DNA from: Marinomonas sp. TW1
Lineage (GTDB): Bacteria; Pseudomonadota; Gammaproteobacteria; Pseudomonadales; Marinomonadaceae
Assembly: GCF_001625355.1 (NCBI RefSeq)
Contig: NZ_JSEE01000016.1
Location: 1-64,000 of the forward strand
DNA length: 64,000 nucleotides
Direction of reading: 5' to 3'
How positions within the stretch are numbered: the stretch's first letter is position 1; the number at the start of each line of letters is the position of its first letter. The notes beneath the pieces were generated by a model that searched no databases, was not told the DNA's origin, and saw nothing but the letters and a program-made list of their open reading frames with translations. The position numbers and the translations under genes were made by a program. Below, one piece after another: positions 16,449 through 27,439 of the stretch.

Positions 16449-16877
16449 ATGAAAACTTTTACTGCTAAACCTGCTGAAGTACGTCGCGACTGGTTCGTGG
16501 TTGATGCTGAAGGCAAAACTCTTGGTCGTTTGGCGACCGAAATTGCTCGCCGTCTACGCGGTAAGCATAAAGCTGAATACACTCCTCATGTTGACACTGG
16601 TGATTACATCGTTGTTATCAATGCTGAGAAAGTTCACGTTACAGGTAACAAAGCTGCAGCTAAACAATACTACCGCCATACTGGTTACCCGGGCGGCTTG
16701 CGTTCTATGAATTTCGAGAAGTTGATTGATCACGCTCCAGAGCGCGTTCTTGAAATCGCCGTAAAAGGTATGTTGCCAAAAGGTCCATTGGGCCGTGCAA
16801 TGCACAAGAAAATGAAAGTATACGCTGGTACTGAGCATCCACATGCTGCTCAACAGCCTCAAGAACTTAACATTTAA
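16449..16877 (+). CDS. rplM: 50S ribosomal protein L13
   Basis: A 142-residue protein, exactly the E. coli length, starting at ATG 16449 ([20 protein letters not shown]). Hallmarks include [44 protein letters not shown] and a terminal [10 protein letters not shown]. It is an early assembly protein of the large subunit that binds 23S rRNA domain VI. Codon use is that of a highly expressed gene. Fourteen bases separate it from rpsI, the conserved rplM-rpsI operon. Confidence 0.98.
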   Translation: MKTFTAKPAEVRRDWFVVDAEGKTLGRLATEIARRLRGKHKAEYTPHVDTGDYIVVINAEKVHVTGNKAAAKQYYRHTGYPGGLRSMNFEKLIDHAPERVLEIAVKGMLPKGPLGRAMHKKMKVYAGTEHPHAAQQPQELNI

Positions 16878-16891
16878 TACGGAAGATCATT

Positions 16892-17284
16892 ATGTCAGCT
16901 ACTCAATACTACGGTACAGGTCGTCGTAAAACGTCTACCGCTCGTGTGTTCCTAAAAGCCGGTTCTGGTAACCTAGTTATCAACAACCGTTCTATCGATC
17001 AGTACTTCGGTCGTGAAACTGCTCGCATGGTTGTTCGTCAGCCTCTTGAGCTTGTTGAAGCAACTGAAAAATTTGACGTATACATCACTGTTAAAGGTGG
17101 TGGTATTTCTGGTCAAGCTGGTGCGATCCGTCACGGTATCACACGTGCGCTAATGCAATACGATGAAACTCTTCGTCGTTCTCTACGTTCTGCTGGTTAC
17201 GTAACTCGTGACTCTCGTGAAGTTGAGCGTAAGAAAGTCGGCCTTCGTAAAGCACGTCGTCGTCCTCAGTTCTCTAAGCGTTAA
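16892..17284 (+). CDS. rpsI: 30S ribosomal protein S9
   Basis: A 130-residue protein with the S9 start [17 protein letters not shown], central [19 protein letters not shown] and the strongly basic C-terminus [18 protein letters not shown], whose last residues reach the decoding centre and contact tRNA. Length is identical to E. coli S9. It follows rplM in one operon and ends at a strong terminator. The cytochrome bc1 genes petABC, which lie between rpsI and sspA in Pseudomonas and Vibrio, are not present. Confidence 0.98.
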   Translation: MSATQYYGTGRRKTSTARVFLKAGSGNLVINNRSIDQYFGRETARMVVRQPLELVEATEKFDVYITVKGGGISGQAGAIRHGITRALMQYDETLRRSLRSAGYVTRDSREVERKKVGLRKARRRPQFSKR

Positions 17285-17306
17285 TATTCGCTTTAGAATC
17301 TGTATT

Positions 17307-17339
17307 AAAACGCTTGGTTTATGCCAAGCGTTTTTTTTG
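17307..17339 (+). terminator. Terminator of rplM-rpsI
   Basis: AAACGCTTGG-TTTATG-CCAAGCGTTTTTTTT: a long stem with T-run, 25 bases after the S9 stop. Confidence 0.92.
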
Positions 17340-17641
17340 TTTGAAAAAAGCCTTTTCTTATCTTGTAACGAAATGATTTTTCAAAGAAAAATATTTGAAA
17401 AGATGGTAGAATAGGGTTTTCAATTGAAGTCATTGTTTGGCTTCATGGGAACGAGCAAGTGGCCGCTTTGTGGTAACAGATAATCTGATGAATTCATTTA
17501 TTGTTCATTGGGTGTGTTTATTGCTCGATCCGATCTATTTGTATTAGTAAAGCGCTGATATCTTAATATAGGTTTTGCTAATATAGTTTAATTGTCCTCT
17601 TATTTAAGAGGGTTTTGAAGTCTTCAATATAGGGGTTAGAC
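17340..17641 (+). promoter_or_regulatory. Leader region of sspA
   Basis: About 300 bases without a gene. It is AT-rich with several TATAAT-like boxes, and CCTCTT-ATTT-AAGAGG (about 17594-17611) forms a small hairpin near the sspA start. It probably holds the sspA promoter, but no single promoter could be chosen. Confidence 0.35.
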
Positions 17642-18274
17642 ATGGGTGTTATTGCAAAGCGCTCCTCAATGACGTTCTTTTCTGATGGAGAAGATCATTA
17701 CAGCCATCGCGTGCGTATCGTATTGGCAGAAAAAGCCGTAACAGTGGATATCATTGATGTAGACCCGTTTAACAAGCCAGACGAATTGGCAGATGTGAAT
17801 CCGTATAATGAACTTCCCGCTTTAGTCGATCGTGATTTGGTGTTGTATGAGCCTAACGTCATGATGGAATATTTGGATGAGCGTTTTCCTCATCCGCCAT
17901 TGTTACCCGTATACCCAGTTGCTCGTGCTGAAAGTCGTTTATACATGTATCGTATTCAGCGTGATTGGGCTAAATTGGTTGACCTGATTTTGTCTAGCAA
18001 AGACAAAGAAGCCGTTGCTCAAGCACAAAAAGAGTTACGTGAAGGTTTGATCAGTGTATCGCCAATTTTTGATGAAAAGCCATACTTCATGAGCGAAGAG
18101 TTCACGATTGTAGATTGCTGCTTGGCTCCAATTTTATGGCGTTTACCAGCTTTAGGTGTTGATATCCCTAAAGAGCAAGCCAAGTCGCTTCATAAATACA
18201 TGGATCTTGTTTTTGCTCGAGAGTCTTTCCAAGAGAGTCTTTCTGAAGCCGAACAAGAAATGCGCTTGGACTGA
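17642..18274 (+). CDS. sspA: Stringent starvation protein A
   Basis: A 210-residue glutathione-S-transferase-fold protein. The thioredoxin-like half ([24 protein letters not shown] ... [37 protein letters not shown]) contains the PHPP segment typical of SspA; an all-helical half follows. SspA has no GST activity. It binds RNA polymerase and reprograms transcription in stationary phase and acid stress. The partner sspB follows after a terminator-like stem, the conserved sspAB pair. Confidence 0.96.
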   Translation: MGVIAKRSSMTFFSDGEDHYSHRVRIVLAEKAVTVDIIDVDPFNKPDELADVNPYNELPALVDRDLVLYEPNVMMEYLDERFPHPPLLPVYPVARAESRLYMYRIQRDWAKLVDLILSSKDKEAVAQAQKELREGLISVSPIFDEKPYFMSEEFTIVDCCLAPILWRLPALGVDIPKEQAKSLHKYMDLVFARESFQESLSEAEQEMRLD

Positions 18275-18300
18275 GCCATTTATTGATCTAAATATAAAAG

Positions 18301-18328
18301 AAAGGGGCTTTGGTGCTCCTTTTTTTTA
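18301..18328 (+). terminator. Attenuator-type terminator between sspA and sspB
   Basis: AAAGGGGC-TTTGGT-GCTCCTTTTTTTT: an 8-bp stem with T-run in the sspA-sspB gap, which should reduce sspB transcription relative to sspA. Confidence 0.75.
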
Positions 18329-18349
18329 TCTGTAAAAAGGAAAAAAGAG

Positions 18350-18727
18350 ATGATACCGAAACGATCTTACTTATTGAATGCGGCTTATTCTTGGGTGGCC
18401 GATAATGAAATGACTCCTTATCTATTGGTGGATGCAGAGCAGGAGAATGTTGTCGTTCCGACTGAGTTTGTAAAAGACGGTCAAATTGTGCTGAATATTA
18501 GTATGGGGGCTGTTCGTCACCTTATTATGGACAAAGAAGCCGTGTCATTTGAGGCGCGTTTTAGTGGAAAGCCTATGCAGGTTTATGTGCCTATGAAAGC
18601 GGCAATGGCTTTGTACGCTAAAGAGAATGGCGATGGTTTTGTGTTTCCTGATGAAGAGTTTGAACAGGAGCAAACACCAACACCACCGACGCCACCAAAA
18701 GGCTTCCAGCTTAAAGTCGTTAAGTGA
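18350..18727 (+). CDS. sspB: ClpXP protease specificity-enhancing factor SspB
   Basis: A 125-residue adaptor that tethers ssrA-tagged proteins to ClpXP. The N-terminal substrate-binding domain opens with KRSYLLNAAYSWVADNEMTPYLLVD and has ISMGAVRHLIMDKEAVSFEARFSGKP. A Pro/Thr-rich linker (EQTPTPPTPPK) leads to the C-terminal ClpX-binding tail FQLKVVK, equivalent to the LRVVK tail of E. coli SspB. It is shorter than the E. coli protein (165) mainly in the linker. A terminator follows. Confidence 0.95.
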   Translation: MIPKRSYLLNAAYSWVADNEMTPYLLVDAEQENVVVPTEFVKDGQIVLNISMGAVRHLIMDKEAVSFEARFSGKPMQVYVPMKAAMALYAKENGDGFVFPDEEFEQEQTPTPPTPPKGFQLKVVK

Positions 18728-18735
18728 TTTATCTA

Positions 18736-18769
18736 ACCCTGATTTTATGCCATTAAATCAGGGTCTTTT
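18736..18769 (+). terminator. Terminator of sspB
   Basis: ACCCTGATTT-loop-AAATCAGGGT followed by CTTTTC: a 10-bp stem. Confidence 0.85.
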
Positions 18770-18838
18770 CTGTACTGACGTTGCTGGCTAAGCACCCATT
18801 AATAGGGCTTTAGGCGTCTTAGTGACTTGTTCATGATA

Positions 18839-19432
18839 TTAGTCTTCATAGCCAAATAGCTGTCTTTCCAGTAAGTCCACCAGAGTATGAATGACGGTGA
18901 TTTGGCATTCATGGACTCTTGCTGTCCCTAATAAATTGACCTTAATTTCAGTGTCATCTTGTGATGTCAAAGAGGAAATGTTTTTGGCTTCTGGGCTGGT
19001 TAAGGCCACCACGCTCATTTTTCGCTCGTGTGCCGCTTGGATGGCTTGAATGATGGGGGAAGTGTTGCCTCGGTTGGCAATTACAAAGAGGATGTCTCCT
19101 GGATTACCAAGCGCAGTAATCTGCTTAGAGAAAACGTCGTGGTAACTGTCATTGTGAGTGATTGCCAGAATCGAAGAGCCTTCGCCGCTTAGATTGATCG
19201 CGGGTAGTCCGGGTCGCTCTCTGTCCATCTTGTCCAGCAGTAGGGTGCTGAAATACTGCGCTAAATGTGAACCTGTACTGTTACCGATGCAAATGATTTT
19301 TCCGCCCGATGCGATGCTATTGAAAATGACTTTTCCAGCATGTTCTATGTAGGGCGGAAGGCTTTCCAATGCCTGCTGTTGTGCTTCAAAACTTTGTGCA
19401 AATTGCGTGTATATTGCTTCTTGAAAATCCAT
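18839..19432 (-). CDS. diaA: SIS-domain protein DiaA (GmhA-like)
   Basis: A 197-residue protein of the phosphoheptose isomerase-like SIS family. SIS elements: GGKIICIGNSTGSHLAQYFSTLL, NDSYHDVFSKQI, PGDILFVIANRGNTSPIIQAI and KMSVVALTS. The place next to yraN and lpoA is that of E. coli diaA, a DnaA-binding protein that helps DnaA assemble at oriC for timely initiation. Isomerase residues of GmhA are only partly kept, and a gmhA role cannot be excluded from sequence alone. It is separated from yraN by 5 bases, so lpoA-yraN-diaA form one minus-strand operon. Confidence 0.88.
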   Translation of the reverse strand: MDFQEAIYTQFAQSFEAQQQALESLPPYIEHAGKVIFNSIASGGKIICIGNSTGSHLAQYFSTLLLDKMDRERPGLPAINLSGEGSSILAITHNDSYHDVFSKQITALGNPGDILFVIANRGNTSPIIQAIQAAHERKMSVVALTSPEAKNISSLTSQDDTEIKVNLLGTARVHECQITVIHTLVDLLERQLFGYED

Positions 19433-19437
19433 AGTGA

Positions 19438-19824
19438 TTAAAATACTGCTTTAAGCCAAGTTAAATGTTTATGGTCAATTTTTATATCAAATAGTACGGC
19501 ATCAAAACGACTGGAGGCGTCGATTTTGTTGTTTTTTTGTAGCCATAATGCGGCGCTATTGCGAACTTTCATTAACTTTGATGCGGTTAGGCTTTCAGCC
19601 GCAGTCCCATGAGTAGGGTCTGCTCGAAACCTAACCTCAACAAACACGTAGGTTTGTTGGTCAAGAAAAATCAAATCAATTTCGCCTGTTCGGCAGTAGA
19701 AATTACGCTCTACAAAAGTTAATCCTTGGCGACACAAAAAAGCTTCAGCGGCTTGCTCTGCTTTTTGGCCGTTATTCTTCGCTACTGCCTTCTTTGTTTT
19801 GAAAAAACTGCTTACTGCGCGCAT
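19438..19824 (-). CDS. YraN family protein (UPF0102), predicted endonuclease fold
   Basis: A 128-residue protein with the YraN/UPF0102 core: G..AE..A...L, then FVERNFYCRTGEIDLIFLDQQTYVFVEVRFR, the E-x-D...ExK-like metal site of restriction-endonuclease-like folds, with Arg in place of the usual Lys. Its start overlaps the end of lpoA by 53 bases. A later start would remove the basic N-terminus (SSFFKTKKAVAKNNGQKAE) without harming the domain. The function is not established; the conserved neighbours are lpoA, diaA and rsmI. Confidence 0.88.
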   Translation of the reverse strand: MRAVSSFFKTKKAVAKNNGQKAEQAAEAFLCRQGLTFVERNFYCRTGEIDLIFLDQQTYVFVEVRFRADPTHGTAAESLTASKLMKVRNSAALWLQKNNKIDASSRFDAVLFDIKIDHKHLTWLKAVF

Positions 19825-21628
19825 AAACCAAGTTCCCTCTTCGGTAGGTCATTATCTCAGGTCGCTTATGAAAAACGCCTTTATCATCCATGGTGATAAT
19901 GCCAGTGTTAGCCGAAATTTTAGTGCTTTTCAGTAACGCAAACAGTTGGTATTTGTTTGCCAATAAATAGGAGTCTGCGCCCATTGCTTGTAGTCGACGT
20001 AAAATGTTTGAGCCTGGGTTAGTCGGTAAGGCGCTGGCGGTCTTTTTACTGGACGATAATGCGGGTAATTCCGTAAACAAGATACGCTCAATATCCTCAG
20101 CTTTCCCATTTTTGTCTGGCGCACTGTCGTTTAAGCTGCTTGTGGCCAGCATTGGCACAGCGTCTGCGAAATAGAAGTCCAACAAAGGACGAATTTGTTT
20201 GGCGTCGTTTAGTTTGCCAACATAAAAGACGTAATCTAGGTCTTGTCTTGGTCTAGCGATGCTTTCTACCTTGCTACCAGTCCATTTTTCAATGGATCTT
20301 CGACGAGACGTACTTTCGTTAATTAACAGTAGCTTTTGTACGGCATTCTGTCGCCCTTGTGGGGTGTTGGCGTAGGATTGCGTTGAGGTAATGGTAACGT
20401 GCTCTTGTTCAGCAGCTTGAGTAAACTCATCATTCTGTTTCAGTGCCCAAGTATCTTGAGTGCTTAATACCGCGGCTTTAGTTGCGCCTTCTTGTTTGGC
20501 AAAGCTAATCAACTCATGAATTTCGTCTTCCGCGTTGAGCGAAAAATGAAACAGATTGTTAGCGGCCTTGTTAAAGTCTAATTGGTTTAGGGCAATGACT
20601 GGATATGGCAAGTTTAGACGACTGATTTGTGCGACGTTATTTTTTTGCAGTGGTCCAATAATAATATCCGGGGTCATCTCATTGGCGGCTTGTAGAGCAT
20701 CATTGATGTTATTGAATTGGTCTACATCGACGATATTAACCTGTGGGCGCTTTTCTTTTTGGTTGTAATAGGTGGCAAAAAAACCGTCAACAATGGCTTG
20801 TGATGCGCGTTTTAGTTTGCCTGTCATTGGTAACATCAACACGACTTTTTCTGGTGCCATTTCTTCAACGGACGCCATAATCTGAAAGTCTTGTGGTGGT
20901 GTAATCGCAGCAGGATGGTTGGCGTTTTCTTGTTGCCAGTTTTGGTAGTAGGCTAACTGTTGCTCAATGGATAGAGACTGATCGCGTAAAATATTACTGA
21001 TGGTTAGCCAGCCATTCAGGATCGGCTGTTGTTCTTGATATAGGCTATCAATTTCATTTTGTGTGAGGTTTTGAACGGCCAGCCAAAGTTTTGCTTGATT
21101 GGATTCTCCTTCATCAAGTGGCAGGCTATAGCTTAACGCCATTCTTAGTTTGACGGCTTCAGGCCAATTGCCAAAATGTTCTAAAATGCTGGCGCGTGTT
21201 TCTTGGAGTGCATTTTGTTTGTCTGGATGACGAGCAACGGGCAGTAGTTCGGCTTTATTCAGTTGATCGAAGGCGTCTAAAGCATTGTCTAACTGGGCGT
21301 TGATGTTTGCCGCTAAGAGAAAGGCGTCAAATTGAACCGAGGATTTTTTGCCTAAAACAGTTTTTTCTAGAATAGAAATGGCTTGAATGTAATTGCCATT
21401 ATCATAGTTATTTTGAGCTTGCTGTAGGGCATCACGAATGGCTTGATCTGAGCTCAAGGCCTTTTTCGGTTGGTAAATACTAGGCGGTAAAGTGCGCTCT
21501 TGGTCAGCTGTGTTTTGCTGCACTCGTGTGGCGTTTTGTTGCGGCATATTTAAATTCGCGGAATTACAGGCCGCCAGCAGAAAAGAGCAGAAGGTTAATG
21601 ATATGATGCGGTAATTATATAGGCTCAT
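19772..21628 (-). CDS. lpoA: Penicillin-binding protein activator LpoA
   Basis: A 618-residue outer-membrane lipoprotein. ATG 21628 (MSLYNYRIISL) is chosen because it gives a proper signal peptide ending in the lipobox FLLAAC with Cys21; the longer open frame has no sense as a signal. The N-terminal half is TPR-like (ALQQAQNNYDNGNYIQAISILEKTVLG), and the C-terminal half is a periplasmic-binding-protein fold (KVVLMLPMTGKLKRASQAIVDGF ... PDIIIGPLQKNNVAQI). LpoA spans the periplasm to activate the peptidoglycan synthase PBP1A. It is divergent from rsmI, as in E. coli and Pseudomonas. Confidence 0.93.
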   Translation of the reverse strand: MSLYNYRIISLTFCSFLLAACNSANLNMPQQNATRVQQNTADQERTLPPSIYQPKKALSSDQAIRDALQQAQNNYDNGNYIQAISILEKTVLGKKSSVQFDAFLLAANINAQLDNALDAFDQLNKAELLPVARHPDKQNALQETRASILEHFGNWPEAVKLRMALSYSLPLDEGESNQAKLWLAVQNLTQNEIDSLYQEQQPILNGWLTISNILRDQSLSIEQQLAYYQNWQQENANHPAAITPPQDFQIMASVEEMAPEKVVLMLPMTGKLKRASQAIVDGFFATYYNQKEKRPQVNIVDVDQFNNINDALQAANEMTPDIIIGPLQKNNVAQISRLNLPYPVIALNQLDFNKAANNLFHFSLNAEDEIHELISFAKQEGATKAAVLSTQDTWALKQNDEFTQAAEQEHVTITSTQSYANTPQGRQNAVQKLLLINESTSRRRSIEKWTGSKVESIARPRQDLDYVFYVGKLNDAKQIRPLLDFYFADAVPMLATSSLNDSAPDKNGKAEDIERILFTELPALSSSKKTASALPTNPGSNILRRLQAMGADSYLLANKYQLFALLKSTKISANTGIITMDDKGVFHKRPEIMTYRRGNLVYARSKQFFQNKEGSSEE

Positions 21629-21659
21629 AATCTTAAAAATGACAAATGAAAGAGGCATC

Positions 21660-22523
21660 ATGGTATCACATACTTCGGATGAAGTGAGAGGGTCGCTGTA
21701 TATAGTTGCGACACCAATAGGCAATCTAGACGACTTTACCAAGAGAGCGGAAGAAACTTTACGCAATGTAGACTATATCGCGGCGGAAGACACTCGCCAC
21801 ACGCGTCGATTATTGAATCATTTTGGCATTGAAGCCAAGTTATTTTCCGTACACGATCACAATGAAAAAGACAAAGCAGAATACGTCGCCAGTTTGCTAT
21901 CAGAAGGTAAAAATCTTGCTCTAGTATCGGATGCAGGTACCCCGTTGATTTCAGATCCGGGTTACCATTTGGTCTCTAGCTTAAGAGCGTTGGGTCATAA
22001 GGTTGTGCCTGTTCCGGGTTCATGTGCTGTGGTTGCGGCTTTGTGTGCATCTGGTTTGCCAACGGACCAGTTTTTCTTCGCAGGTTTTGTGCCAGCGAAG
22101 AGTAAAGCGCGTCGTGATGTGTTTGCTTCTTGGGCGAAACAAGCAGGCACCGTGGTGTTCTATGAATCGACGCACCGTATTTACGATTCCATTGGAGACC
22201 TCGAGGTCGTTTATGGCGATCAAGCCAATTTGGTGTTGGCTCGAGAAATTACCAAAACATTTGAAACCTTTTTATCTGGCTCGCCTAATCAGATTTTGCA
22301 GCAGTTTGATGAAGATGCGAATCAGATGAAGGGTGAGTTTGTGGTAATGCTGAATTTATCTCTGCCAGAAGAAGATGAATCACTCCAGGAAGCCCGTCGA
22401 GTATTGGCTTTGTTGTTAGAAGAATCTTTGCCTTTGAAGCAGGCGGCCGCGATCGCTGCTAAGTTCACTGGTGGGAAAAAGAATCAACTCTATAAATTGG
22501 CGTTAGAGATGCAGCAGGACTGA
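21660..22523 (+). CDS. rsmI: 16S rRNA (cytidine-1402-2'-O)-methyltransferase
   Basis: A 287-residue enzyme. ATG 21660 is preferred because AGAGGC precedes it; the upstream ATG 21639 has no binding site. Tetrapyrrole-methylase-fold motifs: GSLYIVATPIGNLDD, DYIAAEDTRHTRRLLNHF, LVSDAGTPLISDPGYHLV, VPVPGSCAVVAALCASGL and VFYESTHRI. RsmI uses SAM to methylate C1402 of 16S rRNA in the P site together with RsmH. It is divergently transcribed from lpoA with 31 bases between starts, the standard arrangement. Confidence 0.97.
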   Translation: MVSHTSDEVRGSLYIVATPIGNLDDFTKRAEETLRNVDYIAAEDTRHTRRLLNHFGIEAKLFSVHDHNEKDKAEYVASLLSEGKNLALVSDAGTPLISDPGYHLVSSLRALGHKVVPVPGSCAVVAALCASGLPTDQFFFAGFVPAKSKARRDVFASWAKQAGTVVFYESTHRIYDSIGDLEVVYGDQANLVLAREITKTFETFLSGSPNQILQQFDEDANQMKGEFVVMLNLSLPEEDESLQEARRVLALLLEESLPLKQAAAIAAKFTGGKKNQLYKLALEMQQD

Positions 22524-22611
22524 GTTTGTGTTGTCATGGGCTCATTCATTTAACTCTCAAGACTAAAAAACTGGGTTTACAAGGACGTTTGAATAAGTAT
22601 ACTCGTCATTA

Positions 22612-22699
22612 CTTGTCGGAGTGCCATTTGGCTGAGATCGCATAATTGAATGCGGGATCCGCAGAACCTGATCGGGTTGATACCCGCGTAGGAAACAAG
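22612..22699 (+). promoter_or_regulatory. TPP riboswitch (THI element)
   Basis: The P1 stem CTTGT (22612-22616) pairs with ACAAG (22695-22699). The core contains GGCTGAGATCG and GAACCTGATCGGGTTGATACC with GCGTAGGAAACAAG, the near-invariant thiamine pyrophosphate aptamer. It lies about 200 bases before thiC and should repress the thi operon when TPP is abundant. Confidence 0.97.
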
Positions 22700-22720
22700 A
22701 AAGTCATACTTTTTCTTATC

Positions 22721-24939
<2,219 letters not shown>

Positions 24940-24955
24940 AGTAGGAGCTGAGATA

Positions 24956-26476
24956 ATGTCAAAACCTCCTGTTATTTTGTGTGTTGGCGGGTCTGACTCG
25001 TCGGCACACGCAGGATTGCAAGCCGACTTACGAACAGGGCAAGATCTAGGATGTCATGTTCAATCGATCGTGACCTGCGTCACGGCGCAAAATTCCAAAG
25101 TCGTTGACTCGGTTGAGCCAGTCAGTGTGGCGATGTTTGATGCGCAATGGCAGACGCTGTTGGATGATGTGTGGCCGCAAGCCATTAAAGTGAGCTTGTT
25201 GCCCAATCATGAGTTGGTGGTCGCGTGTAGTAAGTGGTTAGCAACCGTAAAACAACAACACCCTGAGATTAACATTGTGTTTGATCCTGTCATGGCGGCC
25301 AGCAGTGAAGCAGGTAATCGGTTACAGCAAAGTGAGGCGGCGGTTGATTTACTGACTTTGATGCTGCCTTATGTGGATTATATCACCCCGAATTTGTTGG
25401 AATTTGAAGCGCTAACGCAAATTTCGGCGCATCAATCGGTCAACCAAACCGCCTTTCAAATCACTGAAAAATATGGCGTTAACCAAGTTTCTTGGTTGTT
25501 GAAAGGGGGGCATCATGAGGACGCCACCGCGACGGATTGGTGGTTTAAGGGTGAAAGTGTGTGTGGTTTTTCAACGCAAAAACTGTCTGTTCACAATACT
25601 CGTGGCACAGGCTGCACAATATCAACCGCCTTGGCTTGCTTTTTGGGATATGACTACCTTGCTGACGATGCGATTACGATGTCAAAGGCCTACATTACCG
25701 GTGCGCTTAAAACTGGTGTGCAAATAGGACAAGGAGCCGGCCCATTAGGTAGACCAGGTTGGCCGGAGCAGATTGACAATTTACCGGATATTGTGACCGC
25801 TGACATAGGGTTGGGGCAATCTCATGTATTTGCAGAGATGGATGTCGATTTAATGGGCTTGTACCCTGTTGTGGATTCTATTGAATGGTTGGCATTGGTG
25901 TTGAAGCAAGGGGTTCGCATTGCCCAATTGCGCATCAAAGACGCCGATTCAACTCAGCTTGATGAGCAAATTCAACAAGCAGTCCGATTGGGAAAAACCT
26001 ACCAAGCACAGGTGTTTATTAATGATTACTGGGAAAAGGCCATTGAATACGGTGCTTATGGCGTTCACCTAGGACAGGAAGACTTGCTGGTGGCTGACTT
26101 AGCGCGCATTCAGCAAGCGGGTTTGCGTTTAGGGGTTAGTACTCATGGCTATTTTGAAATTGCTCGAGCTTTGGCCTTTAACCCCAGTTATATTGCTTTG
26201 GGTCATATTTATCCAACACAAACAAAGCAAATGCCATCGCAACCTCAGGGGCTTGAGCGTCTGCAGCATTATGTCAATTTACTCAAAGGTCATTACCCTA
26301 CGGTCGCCATTGGCGGGATTAACTGCGAACGTTTTGCTGCTGTTACGGCCACAGGGGTAAACAGTGTGGCTTTAGTCACTGCTATTACCTTGGCTGAATC
26401 CCCTGAGCAGGTGACTCGCTATCTGATTGGAGTGTTTGAGCAATCAAGGGAGGTCATAAATGAAAATATTTCTTAA
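24956..26476 (+). CDS. thiDE: Bifunctional ThiD-ThiE (HMP-P kinase / thiamine phosphate synthase)
   Basis: A 506-residue fusion. ATG 24956 follows AGGAG; the upstream open frame overlapping thiC is spurious. Residues 1-270 resemble HMP(-P) kinase: VGGSDSSAHAGLQADLRT, a variant of the usual DSGGGAGIQAD loop, then DPVMAASS, ITPNLLEFEAL, LLKGGHH and HNTRGTGCTISTALA. Residues 290-500 are ThiE: LYPVVDSIEWL, IAQLRIKD, INDYWEKAIEYGAYGVHLGQEDL, LGVSTHG, ALGHIYPTQTKQMP, AIGGIN. ThiE couples HMP-PP with the thiazole phosphate to give thiamine phosphate. The altered ThiD loop may change HMP versus HMP-P use. It overlaps thiS by 17 bases. Confidence 0.94.
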   Translation: MSKPPVILCVGGSDSSAHAGLQADLRTGQDLGCHVQSIVTCVTAQNSKVVDSVEPVSVAMFDAQWQTLLDDVWPQAIKVSLLPNHELVVACSKWLATVKQQHPEINIVFDPVMAASSEAGNRLQQSEAAVDLLTLMLPYVDYITPNLLEFEALTQISAHQSVNQTAFQITEKYGVNQVSWLLKGGHHEDATATDWWFKGESVCGFSTQKLSVHNTRGTGCTISTALACFLGYDYLADDAITMSKAYITGALKTGVQIGQGAGPLGRPGWPEQIDNLPDIVTADIGLGQSHVFAEMDVDLMGLYPVVDSIEWLALVLKQGVRIAQLRIKDADSTQLDEQIQQAVRLGKTYQAQVFINDYWEKAIEYGAYGVHLGQEDLLVADLARIQQAGLRLGVSTHGYFEIARALAFNPSYIALGHIYPTQTKQMPSQPQGLERLQHYVNLLKGHYPTVAIGGINCERFAAVTATGVNSVALVTAITLAESPEQVTRYLIGVFEQSREVINENIS

Positions 26477-26657
26477 TGATAAACCGTTTGAATTTGATGG
26501 TCGTCATGTTCAAGACTTAATTAATGTTTTGCAAAAAGAGTCTGCTGGTGTAGCGGTCGCCATAGATCAAAACATTATTCCTCGCAGCGCTTGGGCGACG
26601 ACCGATCTGCTTGCATCTTGCCGTGTGTTTATTTTTGAATCCATTGCAGGAGGTTAG
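26460..26657 (+). CDS. thiS: Sulfur carrier protein ThiS
   Basis: A 65-residue ubiquitin-like protein that carries sulfur as a C-terminal thiocarboxylate for thiazole formation. It begins [12 protein letters not shown] and ends FESIAGG, the diglycine needed for adenylation. It overlaps the thiDE end by 17 bases and lies 2 bases before thiG, so translational coupling is likely. The adenylating enzyme ThiF is not in the operon; MoeB or a distant ThiF must serve. Confidence 0.95.
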   Translation: MKIFLNDKPFEFDGRHVQDLINVLQKESAGVAVAIDQNIIPRSAWATTDLLASCRVFIFESIAGG

Positions 26658-26659
26658 CT

Positions 26660-27439
26660 ATGACACCATTGATTATTGCAGATCAAACGTTTGGCTCGCG
26701 TTTATTTGCCGGTACTGGAAAGTATGCCAATGCCGAGGCAATGACAGAGTCTCTGTCGGCCAGTGGCACTGAGTTGGTGACTCTATCTCTGCGGCGTTTG
26801 GATTTACAGCATCAAACTGACAACATTTTGAAACCCTTGCAAAACATGGGCGTAAAGTTACTGCCTAATACCTCCGGCGCAAGAAATGCGAAAGAGGCTA
26901 TTTTTGCATCCGAACTGGCTCGCGAGGCGCTGCAGACGAATTGGGTCAAATTGGAAATCCATCCAGACCCACGTTATTTGATGCCAGATGGCAATGAAAC
27001 CTTAGCAGCAGCAGAGGCGTTGATAAAAAAAGGCTTTGTGGTGATGCCTTATGTGCATGCGGATCCTGTTTTGTGTAAGCGTCTGGAAGAGGTCGGTTGC
27101 CAATGTGTGATGCCGTTAGGCTCGCCAATTGGATCGAACATGGGGCTAGCGAGTCGCCCCTTTTTGGACATTATTATCGAGCAGGCCAATGTGCCGGTGA
27201 TTGTGGATGCCGGAATTGGTGCGCCATCGGATGCCTCATTGGCCTTAGAGATGGGCGCGGATGCGGTTTTGGTGAATACCGCGATGGCTGTGGCGAAACA
27301 ACCGAAACAAATGGGCAAGGCGTTTCGGTTGGCCGTTGAAGCGGGTCGATTAGCGTACGAATCCGGATTGGGTGAGAAGCGGTCTGATGCAGCACATGCC
27401 ACCAGCCCACTGACCGAGTTTATTGGGGCGTTATCATGA
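26660..27439 (+). CDS. thiG: Thiazole synthase
   Basis: A 259-residue TIM-barrel enzyme that builds the thiazole phosphate from 1-deoxyxylulose 5-phosphate, dehydroglycine and ThiS-thiocarboxylate. [14 protein letters not shown] is the typical start, [15 protein letters not shown] holds the Schiff-base Lys, and [41 protein letters not shown] form the phosphate site. It overlaps thiH by 4 bases. Length is close to the E. coli protein. Confidence 0.97.
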   Translation: MTPLIIADQTFGSRLFAGTGKYANAEAMTESLSASGTELVTLSLRRLDLQHQTDNILKPLQNMGVKLLPNTSGARNAKEAIFASELAREALQTNWVKLEIHPDPRYLMPDGNETLAAAEALIKKGFVVMPYVHADPVLCKRLEEVGCQCVMPLGSPIGSNMGLASRPFLDIIIEQANVPVIVDAGIGAPSDASLALEMGADAVLVNTAMAVAKQPKQMGKAFRLAVEAGRLAYESGLGEKRSDAAHATSPLTEFIGALS

